Below, in pieces: positions 18,860 to 28,024 of a stretch of DNA of 64,000 bases (position 1 is its first letter; every line of letters begins with the position of its first letter). Both the position numbers and the translations under genes were made by a program. Origin of the DNA: Parapedobacter sp035556095 (GTDB taxonomy: Bacteria > Bacteroidota > Bacteroidia > Sphingobacteriales > Sphingobacteriaceae). Location: positions 62,001 through 126,000 of the forward strand of contig NZ_DATMFT010000004.1 in NCBI RefSeq assembly GCF_035556095.1, written 5' to 3'. A model generated the notes under the pieces. It saw only the letters and a list, made by a program, of their open reading frames with translations. It did no database searches and had not been told where the DNA came from.

Positions 18860-20611
18860 ATGAACACGTTGGAAATCACAAAAGACAACTCGCAGGACAA
18901 TTTGACGGGCGGTGCTAAAACCACGCAGTTGAGTGGCTCACAGGCTGTGCTCGAAGCGTTGCTGGCAGAAGGCGTAGACACCATATTCGGTTATCCCGGC
19001 GGTGCCATCATGCCAATCTATGATGCGCTGTATGATTACAGCGAAAACCTAAAGCACATCTTGGTGCGGCACGAACAAGGTGGCATCCACGCCGCGCAAG
19101 GCTATGCTCGCACCTCCGGCCGTGTAGGGGTGGTCTTCGCTACCAGTGGCCCGGGAGCCACTAATCTGGTAACCGGCCTTGCCGATGCCATGATCGACAG
19201 CAATCCCATTGTCTGCATTACCGGCCAGGTATTTGCACACCTCCTCGGCACCGATGCTTTCCAAGAAACCGACGTGATCAACATTACTGCTCCGATTACC
19301 AAATGGAACTACCAGGTTACCGATGCTTGCGAAATCCCTACGGCATTGGCCAAGGCATTCCACGTAGCACGTACCGGCCGGCCGGGCCCTGTCTTGATCG
19401 ACATCACAAAGAATGCCCAGATCCAGTCGTTCGACTATACGGGCTATCAGGTGTGCAACCACATCCGTAGCTATCGCCCGAAGCCCATTGTCCGCCGGGA
19501 ATATGTACAGCAGGCCGCCGAACTGATCAATGCAGCTAAAAAGCCATTTATTTTATTCGGCCAGGGCATCATCCTCGGTAAGGCAGAGGCCGAGTTCAAA
19601 GCGTTCATCGAAAAAGCGGGAATTCCCGCAGCAGCTACGGTCATGGGGCTTAGCGCACTGGAAACCGACCACCCCTTGCACGTAGGTATGCTGGGCATGC
19701 ACGGCAATTACGCACCCAACGTACTTACCAATGACTGCGATGTGCTTATCGCCATCGGCATGCGCTTTGACGACCGTGTGACGGGCAGGTTAGACAAATA
19801 TGCTAAACAGGCGCAGGTGGTCCATCTGGACATCGACCCTGCTGAAATCGACAAAAACGTAAAAGCAACGGTCCCGGTATGGGGAGACTGCAAAGAGACC
19901 CTGCCATTGCTCACGGAATTGGTAACCCAACGTGAACATAAGGAATGGGTAGCACGTTTCCGCGAATTGGAACAGGAGGAAATCACGGAGGTCATCCAAA
20001 ACGAACTCAACCCCACTACCGAAATCATGACCATGGGCGAAGTCATCAAGACTGTCAATGAACTGACAGGCGGCGACGCGGTAATCGTTACGGACGTCGG
20101 ACAGCACCAAATGGTAGCTTGCCGCTACGCGAAATTCAACCAATCCAAGAGCAATGTCACCTCCGGTGGGTTGGGCACCATGGGATTTGGACTACCGGCC
20201 GCCATCGGGGCTTGGTATGGTGCGCCAGAGCGGACAGTGGTTGCCGTTATCGGCGATGGGGGCATCCAGATGACCATCCAAGAGTTCGGCACCATCATGC
20301 AATTCGGTGCCAAGGTGAAAATCCTCGTCCTCAACAATGAGTTTTTGGGGATGGTGCGCCAATGGCAGCAACTCTTCCATGATAGGCGGTATTCGTTTGT
20401 AAACATCACCAGTCCGGATTTCGTGACTGTAGCGAAAGGCTACGGCATACCCGGCCGCAGCATCAGCGACCGCACAGACCTGAAACAGGCGGTAAAGGAA
20501 ATGATCGACTACGATGGATCTTACTTCCTTGAAGTGATGGTAGGCAAAGAAAACAACGTCTTTCCGATGGTACCCCAAGGTAGCAGTGTAAGTGAAATCA
20601 GGTTAAAGTAA
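18860..20611 (+). CDS. ilvB: Acetolactate synthase, large (catalytic) subunit
   Basis: 583 aa ThDP enzyme. The N-terminal GYPGGAIMPIYDAL and RHEQGGIHAAQGYAR segments hold the ThDP-activating Glu, and the C-terminal GDGGIQMTIQEFGTIMQ...NNEFLGMV is the ThDP/Mg motif. It condenses two pyruvates to 2-acetolactate, or pyruvate and 2-oxobutanoate to 2-aceto-2-hydroxybutyrate. The regulatory subunit follows at once. Feedback control by valine is expected through that subunit. Confidence 0.97.
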   Translation: MNTLEITKDNSQDNLTGGAKTTQLSGSQAVLEALLAEGVDTIFGYPGGAIMPIYDALYDYSENLKHILVRHEQGGIHAAQGYARTSGRVGVVFATSGPGATNLVTGLADAMIDSNPIVCITGQVFAHLLGTDAFQETDVINITAPITKWNYQVTDACEIPTALAKAFHVARTGRPGPVLIDITKNAQIQSFDYTGYQVCNHIRSYRPKPIVRREYVQQAAELINAAKKPFILFGQGIILGKAEAEFKAFIEKAGIPAAATVMGLSALETDHPLHVGMLGMHGNYAPNVLTNDCDVLIAIGMRFDDRVTGRLDKYAKQAQVVHLDIDPAEIDKNVKATVPVWGDCKETLPLLTELVTQREHKEWVARFRELEQEEITEVIQNELNPTTEIMTMGEVIKTVNELTGGDAVIVTDVGQHQMVACRYAKFNQSKSNVTSGGLGTMGFGLPAAIGAWYGAPERTVVAVIGDGGIQMTIQEFGTIMQFGAKVKILVLNNEFLGMVRQWQQLFHDRRYSFVNITSPDFVTVAKGYGIPGRSISDRTDLKQAVKEMIDYDGSYFLEVMVGKENNVFPMVPQGSSVSEIRLK

Positions 20612-20616
20612 TTGAT

Positions 20617-20644
20617 TTTTGACTTTTGGTTTTTAACTTTTGAC
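20617..20644 (+). repeat. Heptamer array, family B (ilvB-ilvN spacer)
   Basis: TTTTGAC TTTTGGT TTTTAAC TTTTGAC, four contiguous 7-mers filling most of the 41-bp spacer between ilvB and ilvN. Confidence 0.85.
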
Positions 20645-20652
20645 AACAAAAC

Positions 20653-21243
20653 ATGGACAAGCAAGAATATACGATAACGCTCTATACGGAAAACAGCATC
20701 GGGATGATCGGCCGTATATCCATTATCTTCTCGCGGCGCAAGATTAATATCGAGAGCCTCAATACGTCACCCTCGGAAGCTGAGGGCATCCATCGGTTCA
20801 CCATCGTCATCCATGAAACGGAAGACGTGGTGCGCAAGCTGTGCCGGCAAATCGAAAAACAGGTGGAAGTACTGAAAGCATATTACAACACCAATGATGA
20901 AGTAATCTGGCAGGAGCAAGCGCTTTACAAGGTCCCTACAAACATCGTTACCGAAAAAGCGCCCGTTGAGCGGCTGTTACGCCGATACGGTGCCAGCGCG
21001 GTGGTAATCCGCAATGACTACACGGTATTCGAAACAGCTGGCCACCGCGAAGAAATCGATGCGCTCACGGAAGCGTTGGCCGAATACAACCTCATCGAGT
21101 TTGTGCGGAGTGCCCGCATTGCTATCATTAAGGATAGTGAAGGTTTCCATAAAAAACTGAAAGAGTTTGAAGAAGCCGAACCGGCGGAGGAAGTGATCGA
21201 GAATCGCTACCTCAACAAGCAGGATAAAGTATTCACGATGTGA
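20653..21243 (+). CDS. ilvN: Acetolactate synthase, small (regulatory) subunit
   Basis: 196 aa. The N-terminal ACT domain (YTITLYTENSIGMIGRISIIFSRRKINIESL) binds the feedback amino acid; a second ACT-like C-terminal domain follows. It stabilises and regulates IlvB. It is also called ilvH in many annotations. It sits between ilvB and ilvC on one transcript direction. Confidence 0.94.
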   Translation: MDKQEYTITLYTENSIGMIGRISIIFSRRKINIESLNTSPSEAEGIHRFTIVIHETEDVVRKLCRQIEKQVEVLKAYYNTNDEVIWQEQALYKVPTNIVTEKAPVERLLRRYGASAVVIRNDYTVFETAGHREEIDALTEALAEYNLIEFVRSARIAIIKDSEGFHKKLKEFEEAEPAEEVIENRYLNKQDKVFTM

Positions 21244-21309
21244 CCTGCAACATCAACATGACAGCTAAATAAATACGAAAACAAAAAAGTCAATTACATA
21301 AATAGAACA

Positions 21310-22791
21310 ATGGCAAATTATTTCAACACCCTACCCCTTAGAGAACAATTGAACCAATTAGGCGTTGCTGAATTCATGGATATCAGCGAATTCGCTGACG
21401 GCGTTAGCGCGTTAAAAGGCAAAAAAATCGTCATTGTGGGCTGTGGTGCTCAGGGCCTCAACCAGGGCCTTAATTTAAGAGACAGTGGACTGGATGTCTC
21501 CTACGCGCTCCGCAAGGAAGCTATCGAACAAAAGCGCGATTCATGGAAGAATGCTACCGATAATCATTTCACCGTAGGCACCTATGAAGAGCTTATTCCT
21601 ACGGCCGACTTGGTCAGCAACCTCACACCCGACAAGCAGCACTCGTCGGTAATCGATGCGGTGATGCCGCTGATGAAAGAAGGCGCTACGCTTTCCTATT
21701 CACACGGCTTCAATATCGTCGAAGAAGGAAAGCAAATCCGCAAAGACATTACGGTCATCATGATTGCTCCGAAATGCCCCGGCTCCGAGGTGAGGGCGGA
21801 ATATCTGCGTGGTTTCGGCGTACCCACACTCATCGCTGTCCATCCGGAAAACGACCCGCAGGGAAAAGGCCTCGCGCAAGCGAAAGCCTATTGCGTGGGA
21901 ACCGGCGGACACAAAGCGGGCGTATTGCGTTCGTCTTTCGTTGCGGAGGTCAAATCCGACTTGATGGGCGAACAAACCATTTTGTGCGGATTGCTACAAA
22001 CCGGATCCATCCTGTCGTTCGACAAAATGATCGAAAAAGGCATCGAGCCCGGCTACGCCTCTAAACTGGTGCAATATGGCGTTGAGGTCGTTACCGAAGC
22101 GCTGAAACAAGGTGGGGTTACCGCAATGATGGACCGCCTCAGCAATATAGCCAAAATAAAGGCTTTTGAAGTATCCGAAGAACTAAAGGCAATCATGCGT
22201 CCTCTCTTCCAAAAACACCAGGACGACATCATGAGTGGCGAATTCAGCCGCACGATGATGGAAGATTGGGCGAATGGCGACAAGCAACTCTTGGGATGGC
22301 GTGCTGCCACCGGCGAGACCGCCTTTGAAAAAACACCCGCTGGTGATGTGAAAATCGGTGAACAGGAATATTTCGACCATGCGGTATTTATGGTCGCTTA
22401 CATCAAAGCCGGGGTTGAACTGGCTTTTGAAACCATGGTTGAAGCCGGTATCAAGCCGGAATCGGCATACTATGAGTCGTTGCATGAAACCCCACTGATT
22501 GCCAATACCATCGCGCGTAAGAAGCTCTTCGAGATGAACCGCGTGATTTCCGACACCGCCGAATACGGTTGCTACCTGTTTGACCACGCGTGCAAGCCGC
22601 TATTGGCCGATTTCATGAAAACCGTGGATACGGACATTATTGGCAGGGATTTCAATGAAGGCAAAGACCTCGCGGTTGACAACCAAACATTGATTGCTGT
22701 AAACGAAGCCATACGTACCCATCCCGTAGAAAAAGTGGGTGCCGTATTGCGTAAGGCCATGACAGCCATGAAGGCTATAAAAACAGTTTAA
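21310..22791 (+). CDS. ilvC: Ketol-acid reductoisomerase, long (class II) form
   Basis: 493 aa, the long E. coli-like class with a duplicated C-terminal knotted domain; the short class is about 330 aa. The NADPH-binding loop is VGCGAQGLNQGLNLRDSGLDVSYALR. It carries out Mg-dependent alkyl migration and reduction of acetolactate or acetohydroxybutyrate. It is the last of the ilvEDBNC run. Confidence 0.97.
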   Translation: MANYFNTLPLREQLNQLGVAEFMDISEFADGVSALKGKKIVIVGCGAQGLNQGLNLRDSGLDVSYALRKEAIEQKRDSWKNATDNHFTVGTYEELIPTADLVSNLTPDKQHSSVIDAVMPLMKEGATLSYSHGFNIVEEGKQIRKDITVIMIAPKCPGSEVRAEYLRGFGVPTLIAVHPENDPQGKGLAQAKAYCVGTGGHKAGVLRSSFVAEVKSDLMGEQTILCGLLQTGSILSFDKMIEKGIEPGYASKLVQYGVEVVTEALKQGGVTAMMDRLSNIAKIKAFEVSEELKAIMRPLFQKHQDDIMSGEFSRTMMEDWANGDKQLLGWRAATGETAFEKTPAGDVKIGEQEYFDHAVFMVAYIKAGVELAFETMVEAGIKPESAYYESLHETPLIANTIARKKLFEMNRVISDTAEYGCYLFDHACKPLLADFMKTVDTDIIGRDFNEGKDLAVDNQTLIAVNEAIRTHPVEKVGAVLRKAMTAMKAIKTV

Positions 22792-22801
22792 GAACCTATA
22801 T

Positions 22802-22841
22802 CCGGGTCGGTAAAAGCCGTAAAACGCTGAGGCCGATCCGG
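22802..22841 (+). terminator. Possible terminator after ilvC
   Basis: CCGGGTCGG (22802-22810) can pair with CCGATCCGG (22833-22841) with one G-U, followed by only a short T-rich stretch. A weak terminator that would separate ilvC from the next promoter. Confidence 0.4.
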
Positions 22842-22871
22842 ATCGGTTTAATAGGCCAAGAAAGGGCATAA

Positions 22872-22903
22872 TTGCATATTATTGGCATTTTTTAGTAAAT
22901 TTG
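22872..22903 (+). promoter_or_regulatory. Promoter of the ModF-like ABC ATPase gene
   Basis: TTG at 22872-22874, 21 bp, then TAAATTTG at 22896-22903 (exact TAnnTTTG). The ATG at 22916 is 12 bp downstream, so the leader would be very short. Confidence 0.7.
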
Positions 22904-22915
22904 TGTCGTACCATA

Positions 22916-24382
22916 ATGACTGACCCGGTCGTCCATATCGCTCAATTGAATCTGCAGTATGCGGATCGTTTGGTATTGGATCAATTGGACTGGCAAATCC
23001 ACCGTGGGGAACATTGGCTCATCGGCGGCAAAAGCGGTTCGGGTAAAAGTGCGCTGGCAAAAGCATTGGCGGGGCTTGAGAAAACGAGTGGTAGTATCCG
23101 GATCCATTTTGATGACCAATCGGCACTGCCCGCACGCACATTATACGTATCCAATTGGTATCAGTTTACTAACCTGGAAGGTGATCGCAATTTTTATTAT
23201 CAACAACGATATAACAAACAACAGAAGAACGATACACTCACGGTATACGCCGAATTAGCTGCTTACGCCGAGTCCGAGGACCTCTCATTTGCGGACCTCG
23301 AACAATACCTTACCCTTTTTGAATTCGTTGATCTGAAGGGCACCCAATTGATTGAGCTTTCCAGCGGTGAACACAAGAAGCTGCAATTGATCAAAGCATT
23401 GTGGCTGAAACCCCAGCTGTTAATTGTCGATGAGCCCTACACCGGGTTGGACAAAGCTTCACGCCAGAAGCTGAATGGTTTTTTTGACGACCTTGCGGCC
23501 AGCGGGGTGCAGTTGGTACTCGTTACCAATGAACGGGATGTACCAAACTGCATCAACCGGTTTGCCGAAATTGACCAAGGCAAACTCAACCAGGTGGACG
23601 ATGCACACGCGATTTCGATGGATGTAAGCCGCACAAAACAAACACTACCCGCATTTCTTAGGGAAGCACCGGCATCACCTTCCGAGATCATGGTGCACAT
23701 GGAAAACATCCAGGTCCGGTACGGCGAGAAGGTGGTGCTCAGCGGAATCGATTGGACGGTACGTGCAGGCGAAAAATGGTTACTTCAAGGGCACAACGGG
23801 TCGGGAAAATCTACCTTGCTGAGCCTGATAACGGGCGACCACCCACAAGCGTATGCCAACAACATCAGCCTCTTCGGTCAACCGCGCGGTAGTGGCGAGA
23901 GCATTTGGGAAATCAAGGAACGCGTAGGCATCATCTCGCCTGAACTGCATTGGTATTTTGATAAAACCGCCCGGGTGTGGGAAGCCATTGCTTCGGGTTT
24001 CTATGACAGCATCGGTTTGTTCAGGCAGGTCAGCTATGAGAAACAGCAGAAAATTGATCAACTGCTAGCCTTCTTTGAACTTACCGATGTCAAAGACCGG
24101 CTGATCACTACACTGCCCTTGGGAAAACAGCGCTTGGTACTGCTGGCCAGAACGATTATCAAAAACCCGCCGTTGCTGATACTGGATGAGCCATGCCAAG
24201 GGCTTGACCATACGCAAACGGCCTTTTTCAATGCGGTAGTCGATGAGTTGTGCGGTTTTGGAAAAACGCTGATCTATGTTGGTCACTACGAAACCCAACT
24301 GCCCAATTGTTTGGAAAAGAAGATGGTACTTGAAAAAGGTAAAGTAAAAATAATAGAAGAGATGAGCGAGCTTGTTTATTAA
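22916..24382 (+). CDS. Twin ATP-binding cassette protein, ModF-like
   Basis: 488 aa from the ATG at 22916; a TTG five codons earlier overlaps the -7 box. It has two complete ABC domains. Walker A loops are GGKSGSGKSALAKAL and GHNGSGKSTLLSL, with Walker B motifs LLIVDEPYTGLD and LLILDEPCQGLD. The signature motifs are LSSGEHKKLQL and a degenerate LPLGKQRLVLL. There are no membrane segments, as in ModF/YlmA and ABC-F-like soluble cassettes, and no permease lies nearby. The role is unknown. It interrupts the ilv-leu cluster but has its own promoter, so its place may be incidental. Confidence 0.82.
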   Translation: MTDPVVHIAQLNLQYADRLVLDQLDWQIHRGEHWLIGGKSGSGKSALAKALAGLEKTSGSIRIHFDDQSALPARTLYVSNWYQFTNLEGDRNFYYQQRYNKQQKNDTLTVYAELAAYAESEDLSFADLEQYLTLFEFVDLKGTQLIELSSGEHKKLQLIKALWLKPQLLIVDEPYTGLDKASRQKLNGFFDDLAASGVQLVLVTNERDVPNCINRFAEIDQGKLNQVDDAHAISMDVSRTKQTLPAFLREAPASPSEIMVHMENIQVRYGEKVVLSGIDWTVRAGEKWLLQGHNGSGKSTLLSLITGDHPQAYANNISLFGQPRGSGESIWEIKERVGIISPELHWYFDKTARVWEAIASGFYDSIGLFRQVSYEKQQKIDQLLAFFELTDVKDRLITTLPLGKQRLVLLARTIIKNPPLLILDEPCQGLDHTQTAFFNAVVDELCGFGKTLIYVGHYETQLPNCLEKKMVLEKGKVKIIEEMSELVY

Positions 24383-24423
24383 GCAGGTTACCAGAACACA
24401 TAACATAAACAAAAAAACAATTT

Positions 24424-25935
24424 ATGATGTTGCACGATCCTAACCGCATATATATTTTTGATACCACCCTCCGGGATGGCGAGCAAGTGCCGGGTTCACA
24501 ACTGACCACCCCCGAGAAACTCATCATCGCTGAAGCACTGGAGGAGCTGGGCGTGGATATTATCGAAGCTGGTTTCCCGATTTCGAGTCCCGGCGACTTC
24601 AAGAGCGTCGTGGAAATATCCAAGTTGGTGACAAACCCCACGGTGTGCGCGCTTACGCGCGCTGTCAAAGGTGATATCGACAGCGCGGCCGAAGCACTGA
24701 AGCACGCTAAGCACCCCCGGATCCATACGGGTATCGGTGCCTCAGACATGCATATCAAATACAAATTCAACAGCACGCGGGAAGCCATTTTGGAGCGTGC
24801 CGTCGAAGCGGTGAAATATGCGAAAAGTTTCGTTGAAGATATCGAGTTTTATGCGGAGGATGCCGGCCGGGCCGACAACGAATACCTCGCCCGCATGATC
24901 GAGGCCGTAATTGCAGCCGGTGCAACCGTCGTAAACATACCGGATACCAACGGTTACTGCCTTCCCGAACAATACGGCGCCAAAATCAAGTACCTCAAAG
25001 ACAACGTAAAAAACATCGACCAAGCCATTATATCCGTCCACTGCCACAATGACCTGGGGCTCGCTACGGCAAATAGTTTGGCTGGTCTGCAAAACGGCGC
25101 GAGGCAAGTAGAGTGTACCATCAACGGCATCGGTGAGCGTGCAGGAAATACCTCGCTCGAAGAGGTTGTTATGGCATTGAAAACCCATCAATCACTCGGG
25201 CTACATACCCAGATCAACACGAAACAACTGTACCCGCTTAGCACGACGGTGAGCCGGATGATGCGCATGCCGGTTCAGCCCAACAAGGCGATCGTAGGCC
25301 GCAACGCGTTTGCACATAGTTCAGGCATACACCAAGACGGGGTACTTAAGCACCGTGAAAATTACGAAATCATCAACCCGGAGGATGTCGGCATCGACCA
25401 GTCGGAAATCATATTGACCGCCCGGAGCGGCAGGCATGCGTTGAAACATCACTTGGTGCGCTTAGGATACGCCAGTGATCGGATAGACCTCGACCAGATC
25501 TACCAACGCTTCTTGGAGTTGGCGGATGCAAAAAAGGAGCTGAAAGACGACGATCTGCTCCAGTTGATGGGTGCAAAGACCGAAGAGAACTTTAAAAATG
25601 GGTTAGCCATCAATGCCCTGCAGGTAACTACCGGTGATCAGGATACCCCGATAGCGACCATCAGATTGGCCCACAACGGGGAGGAGTTTACGACCACCGC
25701 CACCGGCAATGGTCCGGTGAGCGCCACCATCAAAGCTATCGAGGAAATCACGGGCAAACACATCGAAATCAAGGAATTTAATATCCATTCGATCCACGGT
25801 GGCAGTGATGACGTAAGCAAAGTGGATATGCGCGTGGTGTACGAAGACAAATCTTATATGGGCTACGGGTTCAGTACAGATATCGTCCGGGCTTCCGCAA
25901 ATGCGTACCTCGATGCGCTCAACAAGTTTATTTAG
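24424..25935 (+). CDS. leuA: 2-Isopropylmalate synthase
   Basis: 503 aa. DTTLRDGEQVPG opens the TIM-barrel catalytic domain; HCHNDLGLATANSLAGLQNG and NGIGERAGN hold the metal and catalytic residues; the C-terminal LeuA allosteric domain (about 385-503) should mediate leucine feedback. It condenses acetyl-CoA with 2-oxoisovalerate. It starts the leuA-leuC-leuD-cimA-leuB-ilvA run, 41 bp after the ABC gene. Confidence 0.96.
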   Translation: MMLHDPNRIYIFDTTLRDGEQVPGSQLTTPEKLIIAEALEELGVDIIEAGFPISSPGDFKSVVEISKLVTNPTVCALTRAVKGDIDSAAEALKHAKHPRIHTGIGASDMHIKYKFNSTREAILERAVEAVKYAKSFVEDIEFYAEDAGRADNEYLARMIEAVIAAGATVVNIPDTNGYCLPEQYGAKIKYLKDNVKNIDQAIISVHCHNDLGLATANSLAGLQNGARQVECTINGIGERAGNTSLEEVVMALKTHQSLGLHTQINTKQLYPLSTTVSRMMRMPVQPNKAIVGRNAFAHSSGIHQDGVLKHRENYEIINPEDVGIDQSEIILTARSGRHALKHHLVRLGYASDRIDLDQIYQRFLELADAKKELKDDDLLQLMGAKTEENFKNGLAINALQVTTGDQDTPIATIRLAHNGEEFTTTATGNGPVSATIKAIEEITGKHIEIKEFNIHSIHGGSDDVSKVDMRVVYEDKSYMGYGFSTDIVRASANAYLDALNKFI

Positions 25936-25938
25936 GTA

Positions 25939-25998
25939 TTAGTGATAAGTCATTAGTCGTAAGTCGCTACGCTAACGGCAAACAGCAAACAGCAAAAA
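25939..25998 (+). repeat. Heptamer arrays, families A and E (leuA-leuC spacer)
   Basis: Just after the leuA stop: TTAGTGA TAAGTCA TTAGTCG TAAGTCG CTACGCT (25939-25973), then four bases, then GCAAACA GCAAACA GCAAAAA (25978-25998). Two word families sit back to back in one 80-bp spacer. Confidence 0.85.
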
Positions 25999-26015
25999 AC
26001 GAAACAACTATAAAA

Positions 26016-27413
26016 ATGAGTAAGACATTATTTGACAAAGTGTGGGATGCACACGTCGTGCATAAGATCGAAGGAGGGCCTGATGTGTTATTTATTGATC
26101 GGCATTTGATCCATGAGGTAACCAGCCCCGTTGCGTTTCTTGGGCTCAGGAACCGTGGAATCCGTGTATTGTATCCGGAGCGCACATTTGCAACGGCAGA
26201 CCACAACACGCCGACAATAAACCAGGATAAGCCCGTGGCGGACCCATTGTCTGCCAACCAATTGAGGGCATTGGAAGAGAACACGAAGGAATATGGCATC
26301 CCACATTGGGGATTGGGCCATTATAAAAACGGAATCGTCCACGTGATTGGTCCGGAGAACGGGATTACGCAACCCGGTGCCACCATCGTATGCGGCGACT
26401 CGCACACCTCTACCCACGGTGCTTTCGGCGCCATCGCCTTCGGGATCGGCACCTCAGAAGTGGAAATGGTCCTTTCCACGCAATGCATCATGCAGCCGAA
26501 ACCGAAAAAAATGCGCATCACCATCAACGGTACATTAGGCCGTGGTGTGCTGCCCAAAGACGTGGCGTTGTTCATCATTTCCAAACTCACCACCTCGGGT
26601 GCCACCGGTTACTTCGTCGAATACGCCGGTTCGGTATTCGAGCAGATGAGTATGGAAGGCCGCATGACCGTCTGTAACCTCAGTATCGAAATGGGTGCCC
26701 GTGGCGGGATGATCGCGCCCGACCAAACCACGTTTGACTACATCAAAGGCCGCGAGTTCAGCCCGAAAGGTGCAGACTGGGACAAAGCAATGGCTTATTG
26801 GAAAACGCTCAAAAGCGATGCCGACGCCCAATTCGACAAAGAGCTCACGTTTGACGGTTCGGAAATCGAACCGATGATCACGTATGGTACCAACCCGGGC
26901 ATGGGCATCGGTATTACCCACGATATCCCCGATGCCGAGCAAGTGGAAGCAGCGAAAGCAACGTTTGAGAAATCGCTCGGCTACATGGGCTTCCATGAGG
27001 GCGAAGCCATGATTGGCAAGAAAATAGATTATGTGTTCTTAGGCAGCTGCACCAACGGCCGCATTGAAGACTTCCGCGCCTTCGCATCCCTGGTGAAGGG
27101 TAGGCGGAAGGCCGATGATGTGACGGTGTGGCTGGTGCCCGGCTCGCACGTTGTCGAAAAACAGATCCGTGAGGAGGGCATCCTCGATACGCTCACCGAA
27201 GCCGGCTTTACCTTGCGGCAGCCCGGTTGTTCGGCCTGCTTGGCGATGAACGACGATAAAATACCAGCAGGGAAATACGCCGTGAGTACGTCAAACCGTA
27301 ACTTCGAAGGCCGGCAGGGCCCGGGCGCCCGTACCTTACTTGCCAGCCCATTGGTAGCGGCAGCTGCTGCCGTAACCGGCAAAGTAACCGATCCACGAAC
27401 CCTCATTTCATAA
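26016..27413 (+). CDS. leuC: 3-Isopropylmalate dehydratase, large subunit
   Basis: 465 aa aconitase-family protein. The 4Fe-4S ligands are in LGSCTNGR and PGCSACLAMNDD; VCGDSHTSTHGAFGAIAFGIGTSE is the family signature. With LeuD it isomerises 2- to 3-isopropylmalate, and it also serves citramalate to 3-methylmalate if CimA is active. leuD begins four bases after the stop. Confidence 0.97.
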   Translation: MSKTLFDKVWDAHVVHKIEGGPDVLFIDRHLIHEVTSPVAFLGLRNRGIRVLYPERTFATADHNTPTINQDKPVADPLSANQLRALEENTKEYGIPHWGLGHYKNGIVHVIGPENGITQPGATIVCGDSHTSTHGAFGAIAFGIGTSEVEMVLSTQCIMQPKPKKMRITINGTLGRGVLPKDVALFIISKLTTSGATGYFVEYAGSVFEQMSMEGRMTVCNLSIEMGARGGMIAPDQTTFDYIKGREFSPKGADWDKAMAYWKTLKSDADAQFDKELTFDGSEIEPMITYGTNPGMGIGITHDIPDAEQVEAAKATFEKSLGYMGFHEGEAMIGKKIDYVFLGSCTNGRIEDFRAFASLVKGRRKADDVTVWLVPGSHVVEKQIREEGILDTLTEAGFTLRQPGCSACLAMNDDKIPAGKYAVSTSNRNFEGRQGPGARTLLASPLVAAAAAVTGKVTDPRTLIS

Positions 27414-27417
27414 CGAC

Positions 27418-28014
27418 ATGGCATACGACAGTTTCAACATATTGACAAGTACAGCGGTTCCACTTCCTATCGAGAATGTGGATACCGACCAGATTATCCC
27501 GGCACGGTTCCTGAAGGCAACCGAACGGAAAGGTTTCGGGGATAACCTCTTCCGCGATTGGCGGTACCACCCCGATAATACGCCAAAAGCGGATTTCGTA
27601 CTGAATGATCCCACTTACAGCGGGAAAATCCTCGTTGGTGGCAAAAACTTCGGCTCCGGCTCATCCCGCGAACACGCCGCATGGGCAATTTATGATTATG
27701 GTTTCCGATGCGTGATATCCAGTTTCTTTGCTGATATCTTCCGCAATAACTGCCTGAATATCGGTGTACTACCTGTACAGGTAAGCGCAGCGTTCCTTGA
27801 AAAGGTATTTGCTGCGGTTTATGCCGATCCAGATACCAAGTTGGAAGTCAACCTGCCCGAGCAGACCGTTACGATACAGTCCACCGGCGAAAAGGAATCT
27901 TTCGATATCAATAACTACAAGAAGGGCAACATGATGAATGGCTTTGATGATATCGATTACCTGCTCAATATAAAATCCGACATCGAAGCGTTTTCCAAGA
28001 CACTCCCACTGTAA
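27418..28014 (+). CDS. leuD: 3-Isopropylmalate dehydratase, small subunit
   Basis: 198 aa swivel domain of the LeuCD isomerase, with VDTDQIIPARFLKATERKGFG at the N terminus and the substrate loop GSGSSREHAAWAI. It pairs with LeuC. Spacing of 4 bp to leuC and 10 bp to cimA. Confidence 0.97.
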   Translation: MAYDSFNILTSTAVPLPIENVDTDQIIPARFLKATERKGFGDNLFRDWRYHPDNTPKADFVLNDPTYSGKILVGGKNFGSGSSREHAAWAIYDYGFRCVISSFFADIFRNNCLNIGVLPVQVSAAFLEKVFAAVYADPDTKLEVNLPEQTVTIQSTGEKESFDINNYKKGNMMNGFDDIDYLLNIKSDIEAFSKTLPL

Positions 28015-28024
28015 TCGTAATCGC